Assembly (NCBI RefSeq): GCF_000599865.1
Contig: NZ_JHAC01000039.1
Location: 1 to 35,000 of the forward strand
Origin: Deinococcus phoenicis
GTDB taxonomy: Bacteria > Deinococcota > Deinococci > Deinococcales > Deinococcaceae
Length of the DNA stretch: 35,000 nt
Direction: 5' to 3'
Positions 16,348 to 29,792 of the stretch are shown here, in pieces. How positions within the stretch are numbered: position 1 is the first letter of the stretch; every line of letters begins with the position of its first letter. A program made the translations under genes and the position numbers. A model generated the notes under the pieces. The model saw only the letters and a list, made by a program, of their open reading frames with translations. It ran no database searches and was not told the DNA's origin.

Positions 16348-16716
16348 GTGCTGAGTCAACAACAACTGATGCTGGGCCTGCGCGGCCTGTACCCCGACTG
16401 GCAATGGGGACGGGATGGGGTGATCGACTACCCGGACGGGCCGGAGGGGTTGCCCGCGCTGGCGAACTGGGGCCGTCCTGAACCGCAACCCGATGAGGCG
16501 GCCATCCTCGCGGCGGTGGAACGCGGGGAGCAGATCGAGCAGGCGCGGGCCGACCTACGCGAGGCAGAACGCCTGCTCGACGAGCGCATCGCCATGTACA
16601 ACCGCCTCCGCGCGACCCGCGCCAGCACCAGTGAGATCGGCGAGGTGCAGGACGAGGTCACAGAACTGCTCGACTACATCACGGAGGTCAGGAATGCTGC
16701 TGCCAACGCTGTCTAA
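16348..16716 (+). CDS. Small tail-associated protein, XkdW-like
   Basis: 122 residues, GTG start with a purine-rich GAGGAGG just upstream. The start MLSQQQLMLGLRGLYPD followed by a short beta region resembles XkdW-type proteins, small products found after fibre genes in phages and PBSX-like elements. Residues about 60-120 form a long charged helix (E-Q-I-E-Q-A-R-A-D-L-R-E-A-E-R-L-L). It may assist fibre assembly. The next small gene starts inside its 3' end. Confidence 0.6.
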   Translation: MLSQQQLMLGLRGLYPDWQWGRDGVIDYPDGPEGLPALANWGRPEPQPDEAAILAAVERGEQIEQARADLREAERLLDERIAMYNRLRATRASTSEIGEVQDEVTELLDYITEVRNAAANAV

Positions 16717-16864
16717 GCGTTGCCCACTGGACGCCCGCAAACTGGTGCAGGACCCGGACAGCACCTGGCGCTGCCCGCGTTGTGGGTGGACCGAAACGCC
16801 GACTCCCAAGGTGGGAGCGGAAGCGCAAGCGGACGCGGAGACGCCGCCTGCTGAGCCGGGCTGA
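16694..16864 (+). CDS. Small zinc-ribbon-like phage protein
   Basis: 56 residues, ATG at 16694 with Shine-Dalgarno GGAGGT (16684-16689) and overlapping the end of the previous gene. It has a C-P-L-D then a C-P-R-C-G-W motif (C10, C27, C30), suggestive of an incomplete metal-binding ribbon, followed by an acidic Ala/Pro tail. Function unknown. It is the last gene of the tail block before the lysis cassette. Confidence 0.55.
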   Translation: MLLPTLSKRCPLDARKLVQDPDSTWRCPRCGWTETPTPKVGAEAQADAETPPAEPG

Positions 16865-16866
16865 CC

Positions 16867-16995
16867 TCAGCGGCCCAGCATCTGCCAGAGGATCAGGCCC
16901 CACAGCACCAACAAGACGAGCAGCAGCACACGCAGGACGATGCTGAACCACCCGAAGGCAAACCGCTGACGCTTCCTCTTTGCCACAGACCGCAA
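16867..16995 (-). CDS. Possible small antisense membrane peptide
   Basis: A 42-residue ORF on the minus strand, in the 200-base gap between the tail genes and the holin candidate. From the TTG at 16995 it has GAGGTG nine bases upstream; a GTG at 16986 is an alternative. It reads as a basic head (V-A-K-R-K-R-Q-R-F) then one long hydrophobic helix (I-V-L-R-V-L-L-L-V-L-L-V-L-W-G-L-I-L-W) with a short polar end. That is the layout of a single-span membrane peptide, such as an antiholin or small inhibitor. No coding gene lies opposite. Whether it is translated is uncertain. Confidence 0.4.
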   Translation of the reverse strand: MRSVAKRKRQRFAFGWFSIVLRVLLLVLLVLWGLILWQMLGR

Positions 16996-17012
16996 AACGT
17001 ACCACACCTCGC

Positions 17013-17049
17013 CCCGCCCAGCCCAGCCCCCCAGCCTGGGCGGGTTCTT
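17013..17049 (+). terminator. Likely intrinsic terminator before the lysis genes
   Basis: CCCGCCCAG (17013-17021) pairs with CTGGGCGGG (17036-17044) across a 14-base loop, followed by TTCTT. It is located between the tail block and the holin candidate, and just upstream of the minus-strand small ORF. It could end tail transcription or attenuate the lysis genes. Confidence 0.5.
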
Positions 17050-17073
17050 CATGCCGGGAGATCGGAGACCCTC

Positions 17074-17469
17074 TTGACCCACCTCGTCCGCATCCTGCAC
17101 CGCCTCATCTTCAACGGGCCGCACTGGCTCTTCCGCCTGTTCACGGCCCTGGGCACCTTCGCCTTCGGCGTGGTCTGCCTGTGCCAGCCCGACCTCTTCA
17201 GCCACGGGCCGTCCTTCAGCGGCATGGCTTGGCTTCCCCAACTGGTCTGGGGCCTGGTCGCCACGGTCGCGGGCTTGGCCCTGTTCGCGCTGCCCGGCGG
17301 GCTGCCCCGGCGGCTGGCCTACCTAGCCGCTTTTTTCTTCCACCTGTGCATCACCGTGAGCTTCACGCTGGGCGCGGGCACTGTCCTCACCGGCAGCACC
17401 ACCTACGGCCTGCTGGCCCTCCTGATCGCCCTGGCCACCATCACCGAACCGCACCCCCGGAGGCTCTGA
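17074..17469 (+). CDS. Holin candidate, four-helix membrane protein
   Basis: 131 residues. Hydrophobic helices are visible at about 19-38, 52-73, 80-101 and 106-123, with a basic N-terminus and a short basic C-terminus. Such proteins in front of an endolysin commonly act as holins or lysis-associated membrane proteins. Start is TTG at 17074, preceded by a GGAGA purine tract; no in-frame ATG fits better. The stop overlaps the next ATG. No conserved holin motif is recognised, so the role rests on topology and position. Confidence 0.6.
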   Translation: MTHLVRILHRLIFNGPHWLFRLFTALGTFAFGVVCLCQPDLFSHGPSFSGMAWLPQLVWGLVATVAGLALFALPGGLPRRLAYLAAFFFHLCITVSFTLGAGTVLTGSTTYGLLALLIALATITEPHPRRL

Positions 17470-17933
17470 TGGACCCCGCCATCATCCCCATCATCACCGC
17501 CGTCATTGGGGTGACCGGCACGGTCGCCGTCGGCTACATGGGCTTCCTGCACAACCGCCTCTCTGCCGCCAAGAGCGCCGAGCAGGCCATGATCGAACGG
17601 CTCGAAAAGCGCCTCGACAAGCAGGACGCCGAGATCAAGGAACTCGAACAGAAGCTTGCCAAGACCGAGCAGCGCGCCGAGACCCTCGAACGCGAGAACG
17701 ACCAGCTCAAGGAGCGCGTTCGCAAGTTGGAAGGTGAGCGGGCCGCTGTCGAGCTGCTGAATGCCACCCTGACCGCCGAGAACGAGCGCCTGAAGACGGA
17801 TCTCCAGACGGCCACCCGCCACAACGGCGAGCTGCTGGCCCAGGTCAACGACTTGGAGTTCGAGAACCAGGCCCAGGCCCAGAAGATCGCGGAATTGCAG
17901 GGGCGGCTGGCCCCTGCGGGAGACTGCCTATGA
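17469..17933 (+). CDS. Membrane-anchored coiled-coil protein of the lysis cassette
   Basis: 154 residues from the ATG at 17469, which overlaps the previous stop; a longer in-frame extension lies over the holin gene and is rejected. Residues 3-26 are a hydrophobic N-terminal span (I-I-P-I-I-T-A-V-I-G-V-T-G-T-V-A-V-G-Y). Residues about 36-148 are an almost continuous coiled coil rich in Glu, Lys, Leu and Gln. The arrangement resembles an inner-membrane spanin or phage holin accessory protein. The endolysin start overlaps its stop by ATGA. Confidence 0.65.
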   Translation: MDPAIIPIITAVIGVTGTVAVGYMGFLHNRLSAAKSAEQAMIERLEKRLDKQDAEIKELEQKLAKTEQRAETLERENDQLKERVRKLEGERAAVELLNATLTAENERLKTDLQTATRHNGELLAQVNDLEFENQAQAQKIAELQGRLAPAGDCL

Positions 17934-18778
17934 ACCTGACCTTGACCCCTGACCACGTCCGGGCAGTGGCCCCCAGCAATGCCAACCCCGCCGCCGTGGT
18001 GGCCGCCCTCGCGCCGGTCATCACGCGGTACGGCATCGATCAGACCCCCGAGCGCCTCGGGATGTTCCTGGCCCAGTGGGCGCATGAGTCGAACTTCATC
18101 TGCACGTCGGAAAACCTGAACTACTCGGCGCAGCGCCTCTCGGAGGTGTGGCCGAACCGATACGCGGTCAACCCTAGGGCTGCCGTGAAGGTGCCCAACG
18201 CTGTGGCTCGGCGCCTGGCTGCTGCCGGGCCACAGGCTATCGCCAGCCACTGCTACGGGGGACGGATGGGGAACGGCGCCGAGACCACGGGCGACGGATG
18301 GACCTACCGGGGCCGTGGCTGGCCGCAACTGACCGGCCGTGACGCCTACCGGGCCTACGGACGGCTGATCGGCATGGACCTGGAAGGCAACCCGAATCTG
18401 CTGCTGCGGGCGGACGTGTCGGCGGCGGTGGCCGGGGCGTACTGGGCGCACCGGCGATACCAGGGCCGCACCCTGAACGAGCTGGCGGATGCCGGACACA
18501 TGATCAGCGTCACCCAGGCGATCAACGGCGGACAGAACGGCCTTCAGGACCGACTCGCCCGGTATCGCCGGGTAATCGGGCGGCTGCGCGAGCAGGCGGC
18601 CGCCCTGGCGGCGCAGGAGGCCCTGGTGCGTCCGGTGCTGCGGCTCTTCGTGAACGGAGTCGAGATGAGCCTGGCCGACGCCGTGATCGCCGAGGACACC
18701 ATCACCCTGCCCAGCGGCGTCCACCCAATTGACCAGCGGACGCAGGTGGGTGAGAAGCTCTATGTCACGACGGGCTGA
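17930..18778 (+). CDS. Endolysin, glycoside hydrolase family 19 type
   Basis: 282-residue muralytic enzyme predicted to cut peptidoglycan glycan strands at lysis. Residues about 40-225 carry the GH19 (chitinase-like) pattern: A-Q-W-A-H-E-S-N-F with E53 as likely general acid, E-N-L-N-Y-S-A with E61, C-Y-G-G-R-M-G-N-G, then G-D-G-W-T-Y-R-G-R-G and Q-L-T-G-R-D-A-Y, and A-I-N-G-G downstream. No signal peptide is visible, in keeping with holin-dependent release. Residues 228-282 form a separate small domain (V-L-R-L-F-V-N-G-V-E-M-S) that may bind the wall. Start overlaps the coiled-coil gene. Confidence 0.9.
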   Translation: MNLTLTPDHVRAVAPSNANPAAVVAALAPVITRYGIDQTPERLGMFLAQWAHESNFICTSENLNYSAQRLSEVWPNRYAVNPRAAVKVPNAVARRLAAAGPQAIASHCYGGRMGNGAETTGDGWTYRGRGWPQLTGRDAYRAYGRLIGMDLEGNPNLLLRADVSAAVAGAYWAHRRYQGRTLNELADAGHMISVTQAINGGQNGLQDRLARYRRVIGRLREQAAALAAQEALVRPVLRLFVNGVEMSLADAVIAEDTITLPSGVHPIDQRTQVGEKLYVTTG

Positions 18779-18865
18779 GTCACCCGGCGCGCGTCTGCGG
18801 CGCGTGATCGTGCCGGGCACCACCGGAGGGTCTACACCCTGACCTGTGGCAGCGCCGGGTTCGTC

Positions 18866-19078
18866 ATGGTCCTGGTGTTGTTCGTGCATGCTCACTTCAC
18901 CGGCAAGCAGTTGCCCGCCGTTGCGGGAGACATCCTGCTTGCCTCCGTCGGTATGCTGGGTGCACACCAATGGCGCGGCTCAAGGGCTGATCGGGCAAAC
19001 GCGGAGAACGGGATCGTGCCGGTTCCGGCGGACCCCAGCGCGCCGCCCCTGCCCGACCTGCGCCCGCCGGATCGCTGA
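18866..19078 (+). CDS. Small membrane protein after the endolysin
   Basis: 70 residues from the ATG at 18866. Two hydrophobic stretches are visible: M-V-L-V-L-F-V-H-A-H-F at the start and V-A-G-D-I-L-L-A-S-V-G-M-L-G-A in the middle, followed by a charged R-G-S-R-A-D-R-A-N-A-E segment and a Pro-rich tail. The ATG start cuts the first helix short. A CTG at 18839, with GGAGGG (18825-18830) upstream, would add nine residues and give a full two-helix holin-like protein. The frame is open back to the endolysin stop. Function is uncertain; a second holin or antiholin is plausible. Confidence 0.5.
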   Translation: MVLVLFVHAHFTGKQLPAVAGDILLASVGMLGAHQWRGSRADRANAENGIVPVPADPSAPPLPDLRPPDR

Positions 19079-19095
19079 TCACGCGCACATTTTCC

Positions 19096-19127
19096 AGTCC
19101 CCTCTTGTTAGAAACAAGAGGGGGACT
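19096..19127. repeat. Inverted repeat between convergent phage genes
   Basis: AGTCCCCTCTTGTT and its near-perfect reverse complement, with one extra G, around a short loop. It lies just after the + strand lysis cassette and 24 bases beyond the stop of the minus-strand gene ending at 19151. There is no T-tract on either downstream side, so it is either a weak bidirectional terminator or a protein-binding site. Confidence 0.6.
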
Positions 19128-19150
19128 GACTCATAGGAACCTTGAAAAAG

Positions 19151-19600
19151 TTAAACTTCCCTTTCTTTAAAAGAAAGGGCCATAAGTGCGCTAATTAAAT
19201 CATAAAATCCCATAAGTATGTAAACACTAGTGACTCCAAAGAATACGGCCATTATTCCTCGTACAGGCGAGCCTACTTCATCTGGGGTAGAAGAAAATAT
19301 ATAGTAGCCGCCAGAGTACATAAGTGCAGCAAAAGATAAAAGCCCTGCGGAAATAAAGTGCCTACCAGCGGCGCGTGCTGCTTTACGTGTATCAGGCTGA
19401 TCATCAAGGGTTCTGTAAAAAGAGAACATGCAGCTAGCCATAGAGACACAAGAAATTAGGGCAGCCTGACTTATTGCCATCAACGCGATATAGGTTAGTC
19501 TTTTCCCGAGCTTAATAAAGGCAAAGATAGCTATGAGAGCAAGGGCCGCCTCCGTGGCGTTCCTGGCAAAGGATATGACTGAGGACTTGTTAAATCTCAT
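19151..19600 (-). CDS. Four-helix membrane protein, probable lysogenic cargo gene
   Basis: 149 residues, no recognised family. Hydrophobic helices at about 14-32, 36-62, 82-102 and 113-142, with a basic N-terminus and a charged loop D-D-Q-P-D-T-R-K-A-A-R at 66-76. It is strikingly AT-rich compared with both the prophage and the chromosome and uses many codons rare in the neighbours, so it was probably acquired from another background. It is transcribed against the late genes, next to the attachment site, from its own near-consensus promoter at 19608-19635, the typical setting for genes expressed in the lysogen. Superinfection exclusion or another surface or defence function is possible but not shown by the sequence. 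Confidence 0.75.
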   Translation of the reverse strand: MRFNKSSVISFARNATEAALALIAIFAFIKLGKRLTYIALMAISQAALISCVSMASCMFSFYRTLDDQPDTRKAARAAGRHFISAGLLSFAALMYSGGYYIFSSTPDEVGSPVRGIMAVFFGVTSVYILMGFYDLISALMALSFKEREV

Positions 19601-19607
19601 TCTGATG

Positions 19608-19635
19608 ATTCTAAAGTTTCAAACCTTCCTGTCAA
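19608..19635 (-). promoter_or_regulatory. Sigma-70 type promoter of the membrane cargo gene
   Basis: On the minus strand, a perfect -35 TTGACA (19630-19635), 16-base spacer, and -10 TAGAAT (19608-19613). The -10 ends seven bases before the ATG, so the message would be leaderless. This is one of the best promoter matches in the window. Confidence 0.85.
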
Positions 19636-19702
19636 AATTTGGGTGTCCTGCCCTTGCCTCGTGGGCAACTGCCGCCTGATCCCCTCGGACAACTTGCGCC
19701 GA

Positions 19703-19745
19703 AGCGCCCCATGCCCGCCGATCTGGCGGGGTGGGGCGCTTTTTC
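19703..19745 (+). terminator. Strong intrinsic terminator near the prophage end
   Basis: AGCGCCCC (19703-19710) pairs with GGGGCGCT (19733-19740), with an inner CCCGCC/GGCGGG helix, followed by a run of Ts (19740-19744). No + strand gene is visible directly upstream, so it may insulate the chromosome from late phage transcription. Confidence 0.75.
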
Positions 19746-19959
<214 letters not shown>

Positions 19960-19966
19960 GCAGAAA

Positions 19967-19989
19967 CCTCCGCCCAGCGGGGGTTTTTT
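19967..19989 (+). terminator. tRNA terminator
   Basis: CCTCCGC (19967-19973), loop CCA, GCGGGGG (19977-19983), then six Ts. It is eight bases after the tRNA CCA end and probably is the original chromosomal terminator of that tRNA gene. Confidence 0.8.
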
Positions 19990-20153
19990 CTTTGCTGTCC
20001 TTGTAGCGGTCAGCGCCTCGTTTTTGCAGGAGAAGGTCGGTTCCTTATTGACGCAGAACCGACCCTCTCCCGCTTTTCCCCCCAGGTATGTGCGTCTGTC
20101 CGGGGTGAACGGCGCTGCCCAGCACTCCGTCCGGTGGGAAAAGCCTCTGCCCG
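19990..20153. other. Intergenic chromosomal spacer
   Basis: Between the tRNA terminator and the stop of the minus-strand DUF2231 gene. I see no gene, promoter or repeat here. Confidence 0.5.
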
Positions 20154-20717
20154 TCAACCCTGTGGCCGGGCCAGCGTGTGATGGACCCCCAGGCCATGCC
20201 GGTAGACCAGCTGGCCGCCCAGGAACCCGCTGACCAGTGCCAAGCCCAGGGCCGTCCCCGACAGCGCCTTGCCCAGCCCGCGTTTTCCGCGCCGGCGGGC
20301 CAGCAGGGAAGCAGTATTGAGCAGGAACGCCGTCTCGTTGAGGCCGCCGTGGATCAGGCCGGTCCGGCGGGCCTGGCCCCGCGTATTGGCCCAGTCCGTC
20401 CATCCGGCGGCGATGGCCCCGGTCGCCCCGATGGTCCCCAGGAGCAGGGCCAGGTCGGCGGCGTGTTCGGTATCCGCGCTGCGCTGAAGGGGCAGAAAAT
20501 CCAGCAGCCCGGCGATCAGCCAGCCGCCCAGCGGGAGGTGAACCAGGATGGGATGTAGAGGATGGCCCAGGGCTTCCCCGTGCAGCAGGCGGAGCACCCC
20601 GGCCGGCAGATGACTCTCGGCCTCCCGCAGCGCCGCCTGGAGCTGCTCGGCGAACTGCTCCAGCACCTGGTGGTCGCTCAGCGCGTCTTCGATCCGGTCA
20701 TTGATCTGTGAATCCAT
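20154..20717 (-). CDS. DUF2231 family membrane protein
   Basis: 187 residues. After a helical soluble N-terminus (1-45) the DUF2231 signature appears: G-H-P-L-H-P-I-L-V-H-L-P-L-G-G-W at about 51-66, with paired histidines inside the first hydrophobic helix. Three further hydrophobic helices follow (about 86-106, 125-140, 150-175), with W-T-D-W-A-N-T in a loop. Members of this family are predicted inner-membrane proteins, some close to redox or heme proteins, with no established reaction. AAGGAGCGG sits directly upstream of the ATG, a Shine-Dalgarno start. First chromosomal gene beyond the prophage. Confidence 0.85.
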   Translation of the reverse strand: MDSQINDRIEDALSDHQVLEQFAEQLQAALREAESHLPAGVLRLLHGEALGHPLHPILVHLPLGGWLIAGLLDFLPLQRSADTEHAADLALLLGTIGATGAIAAGWTDWANTRGQARRTGLIHGGLNETAFLLNTASLLARRRGKRGLGKALSGTALGLALVSGFLGGQLVYRHGLGVHHTLARPQG

Positions 20718-20856
20718 GCCCGCTCCTTGTCCTGTGGCCTCGTCTTGGTCCTGTCTTGCCGTCTACCCTAAGGAGGACGGGCGTGCCCCCGGTGAGTTGT
20801 GCCTGGGAGCGCCTTAATCCCACCTGGCCTGAGCGGTTTTCCCCGGGGCTTGCCGG

Positions 20857-20864
20857 AAACGTTT
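20857..20864. promoter_or_regulatory. LacI-type operator candidate upstream of the TetR gene
   Basis: The octamer AAACGTTT is a perfect palindrome and fits the LacI/GalR core AANCGNTT, within GGAAACGTTTACC (20855-20867). It lies 110-130 bases upstream of the TetR start and about 140 bases from the DUF2231 start. A single site; could be chance. Confidence 0.35.
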
Positions 20865-20972
20865 ACCACGGGAAGTGTGATGGAGCCTTGCGCTCGTGCT
20901 GGTGGGGCGGGCTTCCCCCGCTGGGGGAGGGTGACGTGAACCCCTTCACACCGCCTGAAAGCGTCCGACAGG

Positions 20973-20978
20973 TACTCT
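20973..20978 (+). promoter_or_regulatory. Leaderless -10 element of the TetR gene
   Basis: TACTCT (TANNNT) ends seven bases before the GTG at 20986, so the transcript would begin at the start codon. This supports the GTG choice. Confidence 0.6.
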
Positions 20979-20985
20979 CTGACTC

Positions 20986-21633
20986 GTGGTCAGTCCATTC
21001 GTTCGTCCCGCCCGTGCCCGCAGCCCCGAGGAGAAGGGCCAGCGGCGCGACGATATCCTGCGCGCCGCCGAGCGGCTCTGGACTACCACGCCCTATGCGG
21101 AGCTGAGCATGAACCAGGTGGCCCGCGAGGCGAAACTCGCCAAGGGCACGCTCTATCTGTACTTCGACACCAAGGAAGAACTGTTCCTGGCGCTGCTGAC
21201 CGAGCACCTCCAGCGCTGGCTGGCGCAGCTCACGGCCTTGCTGGAAGAACGGCGACCGCGCGGGCCGGACGACGTGGCCCAGGTCCTGCTGCGGTCTGCC
21301 CGGGACCAGGAGCCGCTGCGCCGGTTGCTGATCCTGCTGGGGACCGTGCTGGAGCGCAACGTGCGTCCCGAACTCGCGCTGAACTTCAGGCGGGACTTCC
21401 GGCGGATGGTCCAGGGTGTCCTGGAGCGGATGCCGTTCGCGCCAGAGGTCACGCTCCGCATCCTGATGCACATGTATGCCCTGTCGCTGGGCTGGCAGCA
21501 GCTCAGTGAGGAACTGCCGTCCTCGGACCTGGGCCGACGCCCGCGTGACCCCTCCTTTCTGGCCCCCTCCTTCGAGCAGGAGTTCGAGTTCGGCCTGCGG
21601 GCCATCATCGACCGTCTGACGGCCAGGGCGTAG
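20986..21633 (+). CDS. TetR family transcriptional regulator
   Basis: 215 residues, GTG start. The N-terminal DNA-binding domain is clear at about 20-70: [12 protein letters not shown], then [28 protein letters not shown], the standard TetR helix-turn-helix. The C-terminal ligand and dimerisation region (80-215) is helical and not assignable to a ligand class. No structural gene is adjacent on its strand; the nearest candidate targets are the divergent DUF2231 gene or the MFS exporter at 26176, whose promoter carries an inverted repeat. Target and ligand are unknown. Confidence 0.92.
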   Translation: MVSPFVRPARARSPEEKGQRRDDILRAAERLWTTTPYAELSMNQVAREAKLAKGTLYLYFDTKEELFLALLTEHLQRWLAQLTALLEERRPRGPDDVAQVLLRSARDQEPLRRLLILLGTVLERNVRPELALNFRRDFRRMVQGVLERMPFAPEVTLRILMHMYALSLGWQQLSEELPSSDLGRRPRDPSFLAPSFEQEFEFGLRAIIDRLTARA

Positions 21634-21639
21634 GCACAA

Positions 21640-21682
21640 ACAGAAGAGGCCCCCGTCGCCTAGACCGGGGGCCTCGTTCTGT
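21640..21682. terminator. Bidirectional terminator between TetR and permease genes
   Basis: Long inverted repeat: ACAGAA-GAGGCCCCCG (21640-21655) pairs with CGGGGGCCTC-G-TTCTGT (21666-21682). It sits between convergent stops at 21633 and 21707, and gives T-rich 3' sides in both directions. Confidence 0.75.
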
Positions 21683-21706
21683 CTCGGGGCGAGCCGTGGC
21701 CGGGGT

Positions 21707-24510
<2,804 letters not shown>

Positions 24511-24550
24511 GGGATGGGGGGCCTCCAGAGGGCAGCAGGGGGAAAACGGG

Positions 24551-24592
24551 CGACACGCCCGAGCGGCGGCTTTCCGCTGCTCGGGCGTGTCG
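24551..24592 (-). terminator. Intercistronic hairpin between binding protein and permease genes
   Basis: A 19-base stem with one G-T wobble (24551-24569 with 24574-24592) and a four-base loop, in the 164-base gap between the binding-protein and first permease gene. On the minus strand it is followed shortly by CCCGTTTT. Likely a partial terminator or 3' stabiliser that makes binding protein more abundant than permease. Confidence 0.65.
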
Positions 24593-24674
24593 TTCCGGCA
24601 GAACTCCGGCCAGTGTGGGTCAGACCGTGTGGCTCAGGATGTGCGGCCCACGCCGGGAAGCACATCCTCACGCC

Positions 24675-25856
<1,182 letters not shown>

Positions 25857-25880
25857 GCGGACTCCTTGTCGGGCGGTCGG

Positions 25881-25892
25881 TGAACCGCTTCC
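25881..25892. promoter_or_regulatory. LacI/MalR-type operator candidate in the binding-protein leader
   Basis: TGAACCGCTTCC contains AACCGCTT, an exact fit to the LacI/GalR family core AANCGNTT, with near-palindromic flanks. It is 25 bases upstream of the binding-protein ATG and downstream of the predicted promoter, suited to block transcription elongation or initiation in response to sugar. Confidence 0.5.
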
Positions 25893-25913
25893 AGTGAGGT
25901 GTGATGCGTCTGC

Positions 25914-25943
25914 GGCCCGGGAATGGGCCTGAAGGTCCGGGCC
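25914..25943 (-). other. Hairpin in the binding-protein 5' leader
   Basis: GGCCCGG (25914-25920) and CCGGGCC (25937-25943) are perfect complements with a 16-base loop, inside the roughly 150-base leader of the sugar-binding-protein transcript. It may stabilise the 5' end or be part of a regulatory structure. Confidence 0.35.
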
Positions 25944-26015
25944 TGGAGGGCGGAGACGAGGGCTGACGCTTGCGGAACACCGGCAGTTTACCCCATTCTC
26001 GGTGGCTCACAGAAA

Positions 26016-26045
26016 AGTATAGATGAGGTGTCCTTTCCCTGACAA
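26016..26045 (-). promoter_or_regulatory. Promoter of the sugar uptake operon
   Basis: Minus-strand -35 TTGTCA (26040-26045), 18-base spacer, -10 TATACT (26016-26021). Transcription would start near 26009, leaving a leader of about 150 bases that contains the hairpin and operator candidates. Confidence 0.65.
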
Positions 26046-26131
26046 TCCCCTGACGCACCGGCTTTTCCGCGTCCCAGAGGGCAAAAGATACTCCCCCAGC
26101 GCGGACGGACCTTGCGACGGGTTCTCTTGCC

Positions 26132-26151
26132 CCGAACGCCTTACCGTTCGG
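26132..26151. promoter_or_regulatory. Inverted repeat over the MFS promoter (operator candidate)
   Basis: CCGAACG-6-CGTTCGG, a perfect 7-6-7 repeat that covers the -35 region of the MFS gene. Such symmetric sites are typical of TetR or MarR-type repressors that control exporters. Confidence 0.5.
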
Positions 26152-26163
26152 TCAGGAGAGTGC

Positions 26164-26169
26164 TAAACT
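26164..26169 (+). promoter_or_regulatory. Leaderless -10 element of the MFS gene
   Basis: TAAACT, in the extended form TGCTAAACT, ends six bases before the ATG at 26176. No Shine-Dalgarno is needed if transcription begins at the A of the start codon. Confidence 0.6.
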
Positions 26170-26175
26170 GGGGGC

Positions 26176-27426
<1,251 letters not shown>

Positions 27427-27449
27427 GCGATGGGCGATGAGTGATGGGG

Positions 27450-27486
27450 AGGGGCTTCAGCATCGGCTGGGGCCTCTGCTTTTTTT
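27450..27486 (+). terminator. Terminator after the MFS gene
   Basis: GGGGCTTCAGC (27451-27461) pairs with GCTGGGGCCTC (27466-27476), including G-T wobbles, around loop ATCG, then seven Ts at 27480-27486. Confidence 0.8.
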
Positions 27487-27662
27487 GAGGGGTATGGGAG
27501 CGCTCTCCTTCCGCTGTGTTGGTAGGGCACGCTGGCGCTTGCCACCCCTCCCGACTTCCTCCGCAAGTGGGGAGGAGAAAGAGAAACGTGCGCCCTCAGG
27601 CGTCCGTGTGTTGGGTCGCCTTGGCCCCAAGCCGGAAGCTGACGCCTTCGGCCTCACCGCTC

Positions 27663-27668
27663 TATCCT
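27663..27668 (+). promoter_or_regulatory. Leaderless -10 element of the rRNA methyltransferase gene
   Basis: TATCCT ends seven bases before the ATG at 27676; a weak -35-like CTGACG lies 18 bases upstream of it. Together they point to a leaderless transcript. Confidence 0.6.
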
Positions 27669-27675
27669 GCCCCCC

Positions 27676-28941
<1,266 letters not shown>

Positions 28942-29010
28942 CGCCCACCCCTCGGCCGGAGAGGGGTACTGGGCGGGACTCGGCCCGGACAGGGCTGGGA
29001 ACGCTCAGGC

Positions 29011-29053
29011 AGCAGCAGGCCGGGCGCAGCAGGAGAGCGCCCGGCCTGCTGCT
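29011..29053. terminator. Hairpin between convergent rsmB and deoD genes
   Basis: Perfect 17-base inverted repeat (29011-29027 with 29037-29053) and a nine-base loop, between the stops at 28941 and 29065. No clear T-tract on either side, so termination or mRNA 3'-end protection is likely but not certain. Confidence 0.55.
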
Positions 29054-29064
29054 CTTGAAGGCTC

Positions 29065-29772
<708 letters not shown>

Positions 29773-29779
29773 ACGGAAC

Positions 29780-29785
29780 AGGCTA
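29780..29785 (-). promoter_or_regulatory. Leaderless -10 element of deoD
   Basis: On the minus strand TAGCCT ends seven bases before the ATG at 29772, inside the 20-base gap to the preceding gene, so deoD can be transcribed on its own. Confidence 0.55.
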
Positions 29786-29792
29786 GCAGCCT

